From assembly GCF_003576645.1 (NCBI RefSeq), contig NC_044920.1, positions 18,144,529 through 18,208,528 on the forward strand: a stretch of DNA of 64,000 bases, in the 5' to 3' direction. The notes beneath the pieces are model-generated. The model was not told where the DNA came from, searched no databases, and saw nothing but the letters and a program-made list of their open reading frames with translations. The DNA is from Ipomoea triloba (lineage: Eukaryota; Streptophyta; Magnoliopsida; Solanales; Convolvulaceae). The translations under genes and the position numbers were made by a program. This document shows, piece after piece, positions 46,470 through 58,612 of the stretch (positions are counted from its first letter, which is position 1; each line of letters begins with the position of its first letter).

Positions 46470-49400
46470 CTGTTATACAAATATGGAGGTTAATATTGTT
46501 GCTGAAAGGAATTGTAAATATGTAAGGAGAGTGGAGATTTGCCAGTAGCAAGAGGAATGCCAATTCATTGCTCCTCGGGTACCTGAGAAGCATGCCCAAA
46601 AGGAGCAGTAACCAATGGTTGAGAGGGATCATCCCTGTCAGCCTGAACAGAATCCTAGATGAACATAAAAAAACATTGTCAATACACAAGCAAGCTAGGT
46701 AAGGAGACAAACCTATAAGTGCAAATTGCATGTCTCCAACAACATCATTGTTATTCAAGTACATGGACATTAGTGCTCAAGGACATCTGAGATCTTAATT
46801 TGCCGTTGTACTTTAACAGGTCCTATACAAAAAGATGGTGTCCTCTTTCATGTGAAATTGTGGTGTTAAAAACATTTCACCTTGAAGCCCAACTGCTATG
46901 AAACTTGCATATCCTCTTCATAGCAAATCTAACAAAACTGTAAATCGCACAAAACTATAGACATACATTCAATTTTGAAGTGGTGTATGCATTTCAATAT
47001 ACATGCTAAGTACTCATATCTACTGAGTATGTGCTGCAGTAACAGTGGAAAAATATGAAATCAGAGTAATACAGGTTTCAAAAAAACAACACATTACCAA
47101 TGTATAGGACAAATTTTGAATAAGAAATCAGTGTTGGAGGAAAATTCTCAAGTTACAAACCTCGTAAACTTCATAATTATCAGGGATTGATGTCTTAAGG
47201 ATATCAAAGAAGATTACTTAATGAAAATATGATCGGTTTATCCAAGCACCAATTAGTCTAACTACATAACACATTTACTCTTTACACTTTAGATTAATTG
47301 TTCCTTTGTGAATGTACACAAGCAAGGCTGACTGAGGAAATGTCTAAAATTGAAAATAGATTTTGTTATCTGCCAATGTTTGCCATTGTGGTCTACATTA
47401 GTATAGTTAACCTTCCCAACATGCACTGCCCTTCCTATATTTCGATATAGATTTCACCTTGATAAGCTGCTAAAAGACATTCTTATTTTAGGTAAACTTC
47501 TCTCAAAAATAATATACCAAGAGCTTTCTAATTTTGGATAGATAGGTAATCAAAATGCACAAAGTTAAAAGAGCACCTAACTACTTAAATGATACAAAGA
47601 CTACATGCAAATGCTGGATTTCATCTTTTTCCATGATAAATCAATTAGATTTTAACCAGACCACTGCTAGATTTCATCTTTCTAGTACGCCTAAAGGAAG
47701 AGTAACAAATTATCTGTCTTTAAAGGGAAGCTTTGTCACAAAATAACTTACCATTCCTCGAGAAAGCAAAGCAGATATGAGGAAAAGCATTGCTCCCATA
47801 CGACTCCGGTATACAGGAAGCATTGCTTCGATCCTTTCAAGTGCACTTGCTGGTGAAGTGTATTCATTAACAATTAGAACATTGTGGAAGTCCAAGCCTG
47901 ATTCAATTGTAAGACCGTCAAGTGCTTTTGCAATGACCTGTATAGGAAGAAGACATCTATTAAAAATTCACAAAAAAAATTTTATTACCTACAGTGGTTG
48001 GCTCTAAATAGTAAATACATAGGCTATTAGGTTTCTTTTGAAACTCAGCAACTTGCTGCATTTCAATTATTCATTGAAGACAAAGCCTGTAAATACAAGG
48101 ACTGAGGAAGTATTACATAAGCATAGCATTGTAAAATAAATTAATAGAGAAGTTACCATTCTTCAAGGAAAATTATGGATAGCAATTCCCCACTAAACAA
48201 CATATGAATAGTGTTTTAGTGCCTCACCTCATCCCTTGAGCTGTCAACAGACCCTTCAAGGTCACCATCGAGAATTCTCAAAGATGCTATAACAGCCCTT
48301 CCATTAGTTCCACATAAAAACAATATCTCGGCCATACTTCTCACCAATGCTCTGTCACAATGTAGCCAAAAGTTACCATACTTCATGCTTATGTAAAATA
48401 TTCAAAGGTTTCATGTGAGATAAAATTTCAGGAAAAAATGAAACAAATTCACTCTTTCTTACACACAATCATATATAGTTATGTGACAAGTCTCTCTTAT
48501 GCAAAGTAAGTTGGTATTATTGTCAGACTAGGTTATCAGATATGTAGGAAAAAAACCATACAAATATATATATATATATATATATACAGTGCCAATTGGC
48601 ACCATGCCTCTTCATACCCAGTGTAAAAAGCCTGCTATGAGAAAATCAAAATCAAAACATAAAATCTGAAAAGATGCACAAACTGCATTTGTTATTGTGG
48701 TATTACTGCAGTGGCAACAATATCTCTAATATTGTCAACCAAGGAATAACTGAGGATTATCTGACTGATAAAAAGAATTTAGATTTTAGATTGAGTTTGA
48801 AAGGCAGTAAAGAGTTAAATTAACTGGAACTAGTATATCATTTTCAACTAAAATTAAAAATTACTCCAATTACATGATCTACTCTTCCCAGAGCATAAAC
48901 AAGTCAGAAGAAGCATAAGAATTGCAGCCATACTTCATGTACAATGTTATTTTTCCTTTCATCTTGAAAGACAATGATATTAGAACATCAAGAAACAGAA
49001 TTGACAGATTATTCATCTTGATTTCAAATCACTTAAAAAATAGAGATTACTCACATTGATTTCTTGTCCTCAGTAAGAGAAGAAAAAATATCAGCACCTA
49101 CATATTCATGTTTGGAAAATCCTCTCAAGCCTGTATTTGTTGATATGCTTGGCATTGTAGTATTTAACTCCTCCATGGAAAATAAAAGGTATTTTAGAAC
49201 AAAAGCCTGCACCATCAAAGCATGTTTTGTGAAAAAGATGGAAAGTTGCTAATGCTTTATAGATAATTTATTATCAACATGAATGCACAAATCAGGTTCA
49301 GAGCATTACAAAAGGTCTATTCATAGTGGTTAAACACTCCATGAAATCCTGAATGTCAAAGGTAAGACTCTTCTTTACACCAAAATAATAACGCATTCAA

Positions 49401-52400
49401 GCAGGCACATTTCTATACACGCGCACAAAGTTTTTTAAAGAAACAAGCATAGCAAAGCAACAGGTTTACCTCACTTCAAAGCGCGAAGAGAAGCGTTGCT
49501 TTTGTATAAAAAGCAACACAAGGTAGCAAAGTTTAATTTTAGCGAAAATTACACTTTTGGCCCCTTAGTTGTTCCCTTGTTACAAATGTAGTCCTTGTCT
49601 TTCAATTGTTGTCAATCTAATCCTTCAATTATTAACCAAGTCATTAATTTAGTCCATGTCTTTCAATTGTTATAAACCTAGTTCTTCAACCGTTGACCTA
49701 TTTACAAATCTAGTCCTTCAATTGTTGACTTAGTTGTAAATTTAGTGCTTTAAACAAATGACTAGATTTGCAACTAGGTACAATTGAAGGACTAGATATA
49801 CAACAATTAAAATATAGGGACTACATTCGTAACCCATGAACAATTGAATGACTACAAGTATGACTTTCCCTCAATTTTATAATCTAGAATGGTATTTAAA
49901 TGGTTTATAATGCAATTTTTAAGAGAAAAATACTATAGTTGACATCATTTTATAACAATACAAGCATATTGCATCTTTATCTTTGATGTATACCATTAAG
50001 CGAAAAAATGATTGCTTTTAACGGGTGTACAAAATTCTACAATTCACATAATAAAAATAATATTACCATATTAACATAATATATTCCATTATTCATCAAT
50101 CATTATTTATCTAAATAAACACAAGCATCATATTGAATAGATATTGAAATATTAATCAAGTATCATATTGAATGCATTAGCTAAGGTTTTATTTATTTTA
50201 AAAAAGCCACACTGCCCACTCTTTGTTAATTAAATTATTAATTAAATTATTAATAAGGGTTTAAGACACCATTGCTTGGAGTGTGCACTGCCCACTCTTC
50301 TCTTTTAGTCAGTGGGTCGAGAGAGACAGAGGGGAGATGATACATGCTAGGAAGTCTTATTTTATTATATTACATAGTTTAGATATTAATAAATTACTAA
50401 ATAGTTATTTAGAAATTACTAAGTTAACTTATTACTCTTAGTCTTCGAATTAGTTTAAGTAGATTATTTATTTAGGAACTACCAAATAATTATTCTTAGT
50501 TTAGGAACCTTTGTAATCAACCCTATAAAAGGGAGTGTTATTTGGAATAATAGAACAAGCAGAAATTTAATCCCAAAAAATGGTCTAAGGGAGGTTTGGG
50601 TCTCAAGCAAGCCCAGTGTCTTCTTCTTTTTCTTATGTTTTCTTGCCCATGACGGGAGAACATAACATCGGCTCCGTTACCGGCGTCATGGGCATCACTC
50701 AGTCGGAGTTTGAAGCTCTCACAAAAATAGCGATTGTGTTGAAAAGCTTACACAAAGATTTACGCAGACTTGCCGATGACCTGAAGGACTGGCTTCCGCC
50801 GATTCTCTCCAAAATTCAGCCAACAAAGGTTGATGCTACTCCACTTGACTCATCAACAATCATTGTTGACCACCCACGTGGAGATAGCGCCGATGCAAGC
50901 CAACATTTTAGCTGATCAGCCTCATGTTGATTCAACACAAATGGCTGCCGACTCTTCTGAAATTGAGGTTGTGCCCTTTCCAAAAACTTTCCTATGCATG
51001 GGAGGGTTATTTCACCACTCTCCAACCACATCTCATTTAAGGGTTGTGTCGTATAGTATTGGTCAGTCTTCATATTTGGTGTCTCCCTCATTATCCAATG
51101 TTGTTGTTCCAACTAACTCCTTCAAAGGATGTCCAAGTTCGGGATCTTCCTCACCACTGTTCGCTCCTCCATGGATCCGTAGAATGCCACTAGAGGCTTT
51201 TCCATTTTCACTTCTTTTGGGGAGGCCATTTGATCATGGGAGGTGTTGGCTACGTGCTGATGAGGTTATCAAGCTTGAGGTCCAAGAGGGGGGAGTAATG
51301 ATACATGCTGGGAAGTCTTTTTTTATTATATTACATAGTTTAGATATTAATAAATTACTAAATAGTTATTTAGAAACTAATAAATAGTTATTTAGAAATT
51401 ACTAAATAGTTATTTAACTTATTACTGTTAATCTTCGGATTAGTTTAGGTAGATTATAATTATTTAGAAACTACCAAATAATTATTCTTAGTTTAGGAAC
51501 CTTTGTAATCAACCCTATAGAAGGGAGTGTTATTTGGAATAATAGAACAAGCAGAAATTTAATCCCAAAAAAGAGTAAGTGAGTTTTGGGTCTCAAGTAA
51601 CCCAGTGTCTTCTTTTTTTTTCATATGTTTTCTTGCCCATGACGGGAAAACATAACAGAAGAAGCAAACAACCAAGAAAGAGAGAAAGAAAAACACAATA
51701 ATGGCCAAGCTTCTTCGTGGTGAATGAAGGAGAAGAGATTGGAGTCGTCTGAAGCTATGGAGTCGATTCTCTAAGGTGAAGTAATATACCTCTTAGAGGT
51801 TGACCGATTCTTGCCTAAAGCTATGGAGTGACCAACAGAATGCCAAAAGCTATGGAATTACCAATTGATCGCCAGAAGCTATGTGCTTGCCATGTACTAG
51901 ATCAAAATTTGAGGAAGATCGCTTTTCCTCACTTCGTTGTTCTTTTGTGTTTTCCATTGCTTCACTAAAGTGATGCAATGTAGTGTCCCTCGTGCTCACT
52001 TAGTCGCTTAGGCAACAAAGCGCTTGCTTTCAACAAGTGTGCACACGCGAGTCAAAACCCCATCAACAAATCTTTTCATTTTATATGCATGAAACTCAAA
52101 GGAGTCAAGTTCCATGGTATTTTAATTTGTTTACTATTGGAGCACATAAACTTTCATACCTTACTACTTTTGTTTCCAAGGAATCAACATTGATACCTTG
52201 CTACAGTTGGTTAAGTTTTATAGGGTTTTCTTGCGATGATATTTATCCTTCCCTTTAACAAGCTATTTGTTTATAGGGTACAGACTTACACTTCTCCATA
52301 ATAAATATATCTCCACAATTATGAACTGAACTTTTAATAGATTCTTAGATAAATACGTTCAATTCACATGGAAATTTGAACAACATATTCATGATATATT

Positions 52401-55251
52401 GTTTTTCCTTTACACATCCACAAGCTGAACACTTTCAAAGATACATACGGTCAAAACAATCTACAGGATATTTTCTGAAGCGCTCCATTTTCTTATATAA
52501 ATCAGAATATTCAGTCAATAGAGCATGATAGAATAGAGTTGTGGAATAATTGAATCAAGGGATCTAGTTCATATTTGTTGGAGAAAGGCCGAAAGGGTAA
52601 GATGTATCATCTGATTCCTTTCTGCCTTGGATGCAGTAATAATATGAGAAGTAATTCTTGAAAATTACATAACAGATTGTATTTAAATTACAAATGTAAA
52701 GAGAAATCTGAGTATTACTTGAATTGCTGCTAGTACACCACATGGCCCACCTTCATGCTGCACTAAACCCATAGATGTTTCTGGATCACAACTAAACCTA
52801 CAGAAAGTTTGTTAGCATATGTTAGCAAAATGGAATGTGGCATTATCTATACCCAAGACGAAGAACTCCATAATTTTGAACACAAGATTAAAAAATAAAT
52901 GAATAAATAATAAATAACTAGGACTCAAAAACAGAATAATAAACATAACACTAAATCCAATAACAAAAGTTCTGAGAGCATAAAATAACCACAGCATTGA
53001 TCCAATCAAGTATTTACAAGTAAAATGGAACCAACTGAACACTGAAACCTATTACGCTTGAAGCTGAGACCAGAAGAGGAGAAATTCCTGTTTCACAAAA
53101 CAGAGCAGCATCCTCTTGCACCACTGATCAATAGCTTACATTTTGAGTAGATATTAAATCAATGTATGAGTTACACATCTCCCATAAACTAGTTGTCAAA
53201 GATTACATAACTGAAAATAGCAGTTCTGATACAGGAAATTCAGTGTTGTTTAAAACAAAGAAACCTTTCCTGCAAGATGAGACATCACACTTTTCACTTT
53301 ACCTAGTACTCCCTCTTGGTACAATAATTATTGTTTCTAGCAAAAACATTATCAATAAAAAACAAAAAACAAAAAAACAAAAAAAAAAACAAAAAAAAAA
53401 AAAAAACCAAAAAAAAAAAAAGTATGGAATCAGTATGGCCTTATTTACAAATACAAATGAGGTCATTAACACACACCTACACCATAAACCTAAATTATGA
53501 TGGGTAAAATTCCGACCAGACAGGTTGTGTTGCTAAGAACTTATTCATAGATTGTAAAGAGAAACATATTCAATATTTACACCATGGTTTCAAGGACCAA
53601 CAAAGTCAGTCACATAATTAAAGAGCACCTGTTCTACACCTCACTATCAAAAACATATCAATTGTTTCTTCAAAAGGTCCCACATTTTGTCAGTAAAAGA
53701 TTTTTACTAGCAATCTAATAATGTGCTAGTACTTGTTTGAAGAAAGTACAACACAATCTGCTTAGAACTGATTTTTTTTGCCAAAAAGATTCTGCTTTAT
53801 TTTGGAACATAGGTATCATAATGTCAGCTTAAATGGAATGAATATGTTTGACCAATAGATCTATTCCAGCTTAGGCCACCTTTACTACCTACCCTTTTTA
53901 AGTGTGCACCATTTATCTCTATTACTTCAAATCATATGACTTCCAGCTCAAAGATCAGTGGTTTGCTACTCCACCAAATGTCACAAATAAAATGAGGTGA
54001 AGAACGGCCCCAGCCAAGACATTGTAAATGATTCTGCTGAAGGATGCACAGTTATATTTCTATTAAGTTCAGACATTGCAAATGATTCAGACAGCGTCAT
54101 ATTACATGTACATTAGACATTAGATATACTTCCCAAGGCCCCACCAATTATGGGATAAACTTATTATAGGGTGGTAAGTAGATAACACCATGCATGAAGA
54201 AATGCAAAACCATCTGTCTACCACCAATAAGGCAATACTGACCACAGTGATTGCCAAGGATCATAAGCAACTGCTTTGATTTTATAAAATGGTAACATAC
54301 CTACAAGTTAAATGTTCACTCACCTGGCCATTCTAATCAGATTAAGTGAGTTTCTAACTCAATGTGTGGCAATTTCTTACAATATTAGATTTGCATTAAA
54401 GATAGTCATGGATATGAAATAAGTTAGTTTTTCCTAATTTTAAAGGAAAGAAAGAAGAAGCCAACCATGCAGCATTATAGCTAATGATAAATATATATAT
54501 ATACACAATTCACATGGTGGCAATATACAGTATACAGCATATAAAAGCAACTTGCCAACATTTTCACAACAATGGGGAATTCATGAGCATAAGCAATTAA
54601 AAGTCAACAAATGAGTGATTTTTAAATGAGAACTAATTCAAGCAATTCTAGATGCTACGAAACACTAATCACCAGAAAATAAACGTCTCCAGATTCAATT
54701 ATATTCGACAATGAGCTAAATATACAATAAAGTTGAAATTTTTGAAGAAACAACAATGCAAAATCCATAGAGTGAACTGGACCATACCTAATGCCCTGAT
54801 TACTCCACTGCCTAAGTACTTCTTTCGTGACTGCACTGCCGAAAATCAACGAGAACAACTGCTCAGCTTCCGCAACAGATAACTCTTTCCCCAAGTTGAC
54901 ATTTTTATCCTCACGCTTGACCAAATTAAGAGCCTTATCTGTTCGAGCACTTGAACCACCGGACTTCTCTTGTTTCGCAGCGATCGCCCCTCTCGTTTCC
55001 ACAGTTCCAACGACTGTAGCTGCCGCAGACGCAGACACAGCGGCAGCGGCATGCTTCGCGGCCATCATCCGCTTCTCGGCAGCGGCCGCCATCAGCTCCC
55101 GTTGCTTCCGGCGGTTCCTCACCTCCGGCGACTCCTCTTCTTCCCCGCCCACGGCGTTTTCTCCCGGCTTGCTCCTCTTCGGCTCCGGAGAGTCGCTCTG
55201 CAGACTCATCCTCAACGCCATCTTCAAATCCTCATCCTCTTGATCCGCCAT
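45654..55251 (-). CDS. MINDY-3/4-like (FAM188-type) deubiquitinase, seven coding exons
   Basis: Joined coding exons on the minus strand are 55251-54788, 52797-52719, 49206-49055, 48351-48228, 47937-47752, 46654-46583 and 46469-45654. Every intron has GT and AG ends and the phases fit, giving about 630 residues. Seen: an N-terminal ubiquitin-interacting motif (DEDLKMALRMSLQ, about residues 6-18), a low-complexity Ala/Lys region, the motif QHEGGPCGVLAAIQ with the presumed catalytic Cys near 174, SESHYTVLF with the presumed catalytic His near 429, and an EF-hand-like loop at about 461-472. Known: MINDY enzymes are cysteine deubiquitinases that prefer K48-linked chains, and the MINDY-3 branch carries an EF-hand. 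Inferred: an active enzyme that trims polyubiquitin, probably cytosolic or nuclear, since no signal peptide or membrane segment is visible. It is the only intact cellular gene here. I chose the start at 55251 because the UIM follows at once. Confidence 0.9.
46583..46654 (-). CDS. MINDY-like gene, coding exon 6
   Basis: A 72-base, phase 0 exon of 24 residues with the proline-containing stretch DDPSQPLVTAPFGHASQ. It lies between CATCTAG and GTACCC. Confidence 0.87.
46655..47751 (-). other. MINDY-like gene intron 5
   Basis: About 1.1 kb, no repeat with defined ends and no extra exon seen. Introns 3 (48352-49054) and 4 (47938-48227) are likewise plain, apart from a (TA)n at about 48565-48585 in intron 3. 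Confidence 0.6.
47752..47937 (-). CDS. MINDY-like gene, coding exon 5
   Basis: A 186-base, phase 0 exon of 62 residues starting VIAKALDGLT. It includes VYRSRMGAMLFLISALLSRG, a conserved helix of the catalytic fold, and ends before GTAAGT. Confidence 0.88.
48228..48351 (-). CDS. MINDY-like gene, coding exon 4
   Basis: A 124-base exon with acceptor TGTGACAG and donor GTGAGG. It encodes ALVRSMAEILFLCG and ends in phase 0 after SSRDE. Confidence 0.87.
49055..49206 (-). CDS. MINDY-like gene, coding exon 3
   Basis: A 152-base exon starting AFVLKYLLFS and ending in phase 2 (AT before GTGAGT). It continues the helix after the catalytic Cys (AAIQ then AFVLKYLLF), the usual order in the family. Confidence 0.88.
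49544..49870. mobile_element. MITE with ~70-bp inverted ends in the MINDY intron
   Basis: The left end (GAAAATTACACTTTTGG, then TAGTCCTTGTCTTTCAATTG) is the inverse of the right end (CAATTG, ATAGGGACTACATTCGTAAC, GACTTTCCC). No coding capacity. Flanks TTAATTTTAG and TCAATTTTAT may be a degenerate MULE-type target duplication. Confidence 0.65.
50338..51657 (+). mobile_element. Non-autonomous LTR retrotransposon (TRIM/LARD-like) inside the MINDY intron
   Basis: Two direct LTRs, 50338-50667 and 51299-51657, begin TGATACATGC and end ACATAACA. A polypurine tract (AAGAGGGGGGAG) sits just before the 3' LTR. The flanks GGAGA and GAAGA look like a 5-bp target duplication with one mismatch. The 630-bp inside has only short open frames (50616-50915, and another frame to 51387), with no RT, protease or integrase motifs. 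Each LTR contains TATAAAAG or TATAGAAG followed by a plausible transcript start. Mobilisation would need an autonomous partner. Confidence 0.8.
52719..52797 (-). CDS. MINDY-like gene, coding exon 2 (catalytic Cys)
   Basis: A 79-base exon between TTTCTGTAG and GTAATACTC. It completes an Arg codon and adds 26 residues that include QHEGGPCGVLAAIQ, the motif around the nucleophilic Cys of MINDY enzymes. The flanking exons join in frame only through this exon. Confidence 0.92.
52798..54787 (-). other. MINDY-like gene intron 1
   Basis: About 2 kb. Holds an A-rich tract with scattered C (53360-53420) and a short (TA)n at about 54490. I see no transposon with defined ends. Confidence 0.6.
54788..55251 (-). 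CDS. MINDY-like gene, coding exon 1
   Basis: This exon encodes the start codon, the UIM and a charged, Ala-rich linker, then the sequence VAEAEQLFSLIFGSAVTK that begins the catalytic domain. The exon ends in phase 2 at ATTAG before GTATGG. Reading past this donor gives YGPVHSMDF and runs into intron, so the longer open frame is not the gene. Confidence 0.9.
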
Positions 55252-55724
55252 TAAACGCAGAGATCAACAAATTCTGATCAAAACCTAAAAATTAGATCTT
55301 TCAAGTCCCCGGATGATACCAAACTTGAGAATTAGGGTTTCTGATTCAGACACTCAGACACAAATATTCCAAAAACATATACGTGAAGATTAAAGTGAGA
55401 GTCGATGATTAAGACTGAATCGAACTTACAGGTACAGTTCATTTCAGTATCAGTATCGATATATACGCATATGACTGGGTTTGTATATATACACCATTTA
55501 CATAAATTCAGAACAAGATATATTCGATAACAGCAACATAACTGCTGTAAATTAAAGCCTACGAAACGACGACGTTATATTACACTTTCCAGTATATACG
55601 GTCATACGGTCTTACCAAGTAGTCAATTCAGTCCAAAACGGCCAAGATGTTACATTGGTACTGTACGACTGTATATATACATATGCTTAGCATTTTTTCT
55701 TTGGAAAATTTTATTTTGGATTAA
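55252..55724. other. 5' region of the MINDY-like gene
   Basis: Immediate upstream sequence of the start codon. A TATATATAC-rich stretch lies at about 55460-55490 (plus strand). I cannot fix the transcription start; an intron in the 5' untranslated region is possible. Confidence 0.4.
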
Positions 55725-56380
55725 GGATTCAATAGGCCACTGAATTACACACAAAATTACAATTAGGCCATCAAATTAAAAAAGAATGCAATTAAATTCT
55801 TAGACAAAACAAACTCATGCATTTAACCCAAAATAACCTGTTTAGCAAAAATTGTACTAACGTGGCGCTTACCAATTTTTAAAATAATTTTAATTAAAAT
55901 AATTAATTAAAAAAAAACAAAACAGCCGGACCGTCTTCGTCTCCATGGCCGAAGACAAACCTTTGTCTCCGGCCAAGGAGACGAAGACCATAGTGGTCTT
56001 CGTCTCCATGGCCAGGAGACTTCCATTGCCAGGGAGACGAAGTCTCGTCGGACCTTTGTCTCCATGGCCAGGAGACGAAGGCTATTGGGCCTTCATCTCC
56101 CTGGTAATGGAGACGAAGACCACGAAGGTCTTCGTCTCTGGCCATGGAGACGAAGACGCATTTCCAACTGTTTTTTTTTAAATTTAATTAATTATTTTAA
56201 TTAAAATTATTTTAGAAAATTATTTTAAAAATGAGTAACCGCCACGTCAGCACATTTCAGGTAAACAGGTCATTTTGAGTTTATTTGTCTAAGTTCGGGT
56301 AGTTTAGGGACCCAATTGCATTCTTTTTTAGTTCGATAGCCTAATTGCAATTTGGTATGCAGTGGCCTATTTGACGCTTA
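55725..56380. mobile_element. TIR element with a GC-rich hairpin array in its core
   Basis: The outer arms of about 190 bp are inverted (CAATAGGCCACTG, AATTAGGCCATCAAA, AAAAAAGAATGCAATT on the left; the inverse on the right). The core 55923-56165 alternates GGAGACGAAGACC and GGTCTTCGTCTCC with CCATGGCC between, so it can fold in many ways. Open frames in the core only reflect these repeats. No target duplication resolved. Confidence 0.68.
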
Positions 56381-56738
56381 TTGGTCATTTAGTTATATAT
56401 GTGGTGCAAACTCGAACTTAACCATGAGTTATATGCATTTAACCCCTGAATTATTAATGAAGTGACGATTTTAGTCCCTCGAGAACTATTTCCACCAATA
56501 ATTTGCCACTTAATAAAGTGGTTGACTTGGTTCTTCAATGACTAAAATCGTCACTCCATGCATAACTTAGGGGTTAAAGATAGTAACTTATGAACTAAGT
56601 CTGTACTAGAGATATAACTAGAAAACCAAAAATGCAATTTTCACCTTTTTCTTTAAAGAAAATTTAAGGTGCGTTTGGAAAGCAATTAAAATGGCAATTG
56701 TTTGAATAAATTATTATTTTATTATTTTAATCCCAAAA

Positions 56739-56840
56739 GGTTCAAGGGTTTATTTTGTTCATTTTGAAAACAATTGGGAGAAAAGAGACCTCTCTTTTCT
56801 CCCAATTGTTTTCAAAATGAACAAAATAAACTCTTGAACC
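56739..56840. repeat. Near-perfect palindrome, 50-bp arms and 2-base spacer
   Basis: The left arm 56739-56788 (starts GGTTCAAGGG, ends GAAAAGAGA) pairs with the right arm 56791-56840. The only non-Watson-Crick position is G56747 opposite T56832. The spacer is CC. Confidence 0.93.
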
Positions 56841-58160
56841 CAACTAAATGAACAAAATACACTCAAATGAACAACAAAAGTGCAAACAAGTGAGTAGATA
56901 CATTAAACTGTGTAAAGAAAATCCAAAAGAATAAACCCTAGATTTGAATTGAAAGCAATAAAAGAGATAAAAGTCTTTTGAAAACATACTTGCTTGAGGT
57001 TGGACTATTGATTATTGCTCAAAAATATAGGGATGAGAATGTTGGCAAATCTTTGAGCCGGCGTTCTGTGTTAAGAAGATACACAATGAAAGGGAGATAT
57101 GTGAGCAAACAAATGGAAAATTAATTTTATGTTAGGAAAAAGAAGGATAATTTTGTATTTATTTTTTGCCAAAAAAGACAAAATTGAAAATATCATGTGG
57201 AAGTATGAGATTCTAATTACGCGAAAATGAGAGAATTACAATTCCACATATTACAATTTTCTTCAACCAAACGAAAATTTTTACTTACATTCAAAAATAT
57301 GTGGAGTGAAATTTTAATTCCCTCCGATCAAACGAGATACTCCGTATTATTGATTGGTTAATTTACTACACGAATTACAATGATTTCCTTTTAGATCTGC
57401 CAAATTGGAAATAAAGTATATGGTCCATATTATACAAACTTTAATAAAGAAAATCCACTATGGAAATACATTTAAGGATTCCCTAATCATACGATAATTA
57501 CAGTAATTAGGTAACAACGATAGTTAATGTACGAATTTGCCTGTATAGAAATTTGCAGTAATTTCCATTTTTGATTTGTTCGTAATTATTGATTGTCTTT
57601 ACCCGATTGCTGAAATTATTAATTGATTAATTTACTTCCCAAATTGCAATGATTTCCTTTCCAAACATTCAAAAGTATTAATTGGTTATTTTCTCATCAT
57701 ACGGTAATTACAGTAACATTTTTTTATATGGGTAATTACAGTAATTAATAGTGAAAAATAGTTCAACTGGTTATAAAGGTAAATTTATCACAAAAAATCA
57801 AGGATTGAGTTTCATCAGCGATTCAGCAATAGTGTAGAACATTCCACCTTTATGTCACAAGTAATTAATAGTGTAAGGGGAATTACAGTAATTAATATAC
57901 GAATTTGCAAAGATTTCCTGAATTATAGTGATTTCTTTTTTGATCTGCAGTAATTATTCATTATCTTTTACCAGATTGCTAAAATTATTGATTTCCTCTT
58001 TGGGAAGAAAATGTATTATTTGGATGTAATATAGGACTAAAGTATTGTTTCCAATAATGTCATTAAAATCCATCAAATTTTAGGCTGCGTTTTAAATTTG
58101 TAGGAAGACAATTCCTTCTAATTACCTCATATGCAATAGCTGAAAAGGGTCAATCCCTTA
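56841..58160. other. Intergenic, diverged short repeats
   Basis: The phrase ATTGATTGGTTAATTTAC plus AATTGCAATGATTTCCTTT recurs in diverged form near 57345, 57590 and 57900. No gene. Confidence 0.45.
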
Positions 58161-58167
58161 TCCAATC

Positions 58168-58402
58168 ATTATTGTGTGGATCATTGTCCATATAACTGTG
58201 TGGACCATACTATCAAATAATGTATATTCAATATAAAAATAATGTACATTGTATTCAGGGGAGGTACATTATTTATGTACTGAATGTACATTATATAATA
58301 TAATGTACATTCAATACACAAATAATGTACATTTAGTATATTAAAAATGTGCTTTTTGTTATGGTCACACAGCACTATGTGGACCATGGTCCACACAATA
58401 AT
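58168..58402. mobile_element. Small inverted-repeat element with AATGTACATT words
   Basis: The ends TTATTGTGTGGATCATTGTC and (inverted right) TTATTGTGTGGACCATGGTC. The interior repeats AATGTACATT-like palindromes about six times. Related short pieces lie near 32155 and 33748. No gene. Confidence 0.6.
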
Positions 58403-58483
58403 TTGCCCCCCTCATCATGTTGGTTTTTTTTTTTAAGAAACATGTTTTCAGTCACATACTATTATACATTGTTGTTGTGAAGT

Positions 58484-58612
58484 AGCTTGTAGCTCAATGA
58501 TATCTCTATGACTTTCCAAAATAAGAGGTCACAAGTCTGAACCCCAGTGGGGATATTGACTCATTACTACATTGTACATTGTTATAGAGTCAATAATATA
58601 AATTTTAGTAAC
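58484..58612 (+). mobile_element. SINE-like copy 4
   Basis: TTGTAGCTCAATGATATCTC, then ACAAGTCTGAACCCC (B box-like) and a tail TATAGAGTCAATAATATAAA, the same plan as the SINEs at 35148 and 35356. Target duplication not resolved. Confidence 0.45.

Larger units (their letters stand above)
49207..52718 (-). other. MINDY-like gene intron 2, enlarged by transposons
   Basis: This 3.5 kb intron separates exon 2 from exon 3. It holds a MITE (49544-49870) and a small LTR element (50338-51657, plus orientation, opposite to the gene). The stretch 51660-52260 is repetitive, with several GAAGCTATGG copies, and has no recognisable gene. Confidence 0.75.

Noticed and set aside
54827..55254. Plus-strand open frames opposite MINDY exon 1
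   Set aside because: They are antisense shadows of a GC-rich, Ala-rich coding exon.
54970..55600. Bidirectional promoter with a second gene upstream of the MINDY-like gene
   Set aside because: No coding sequence is seen to the right before the TIR element at 55725.
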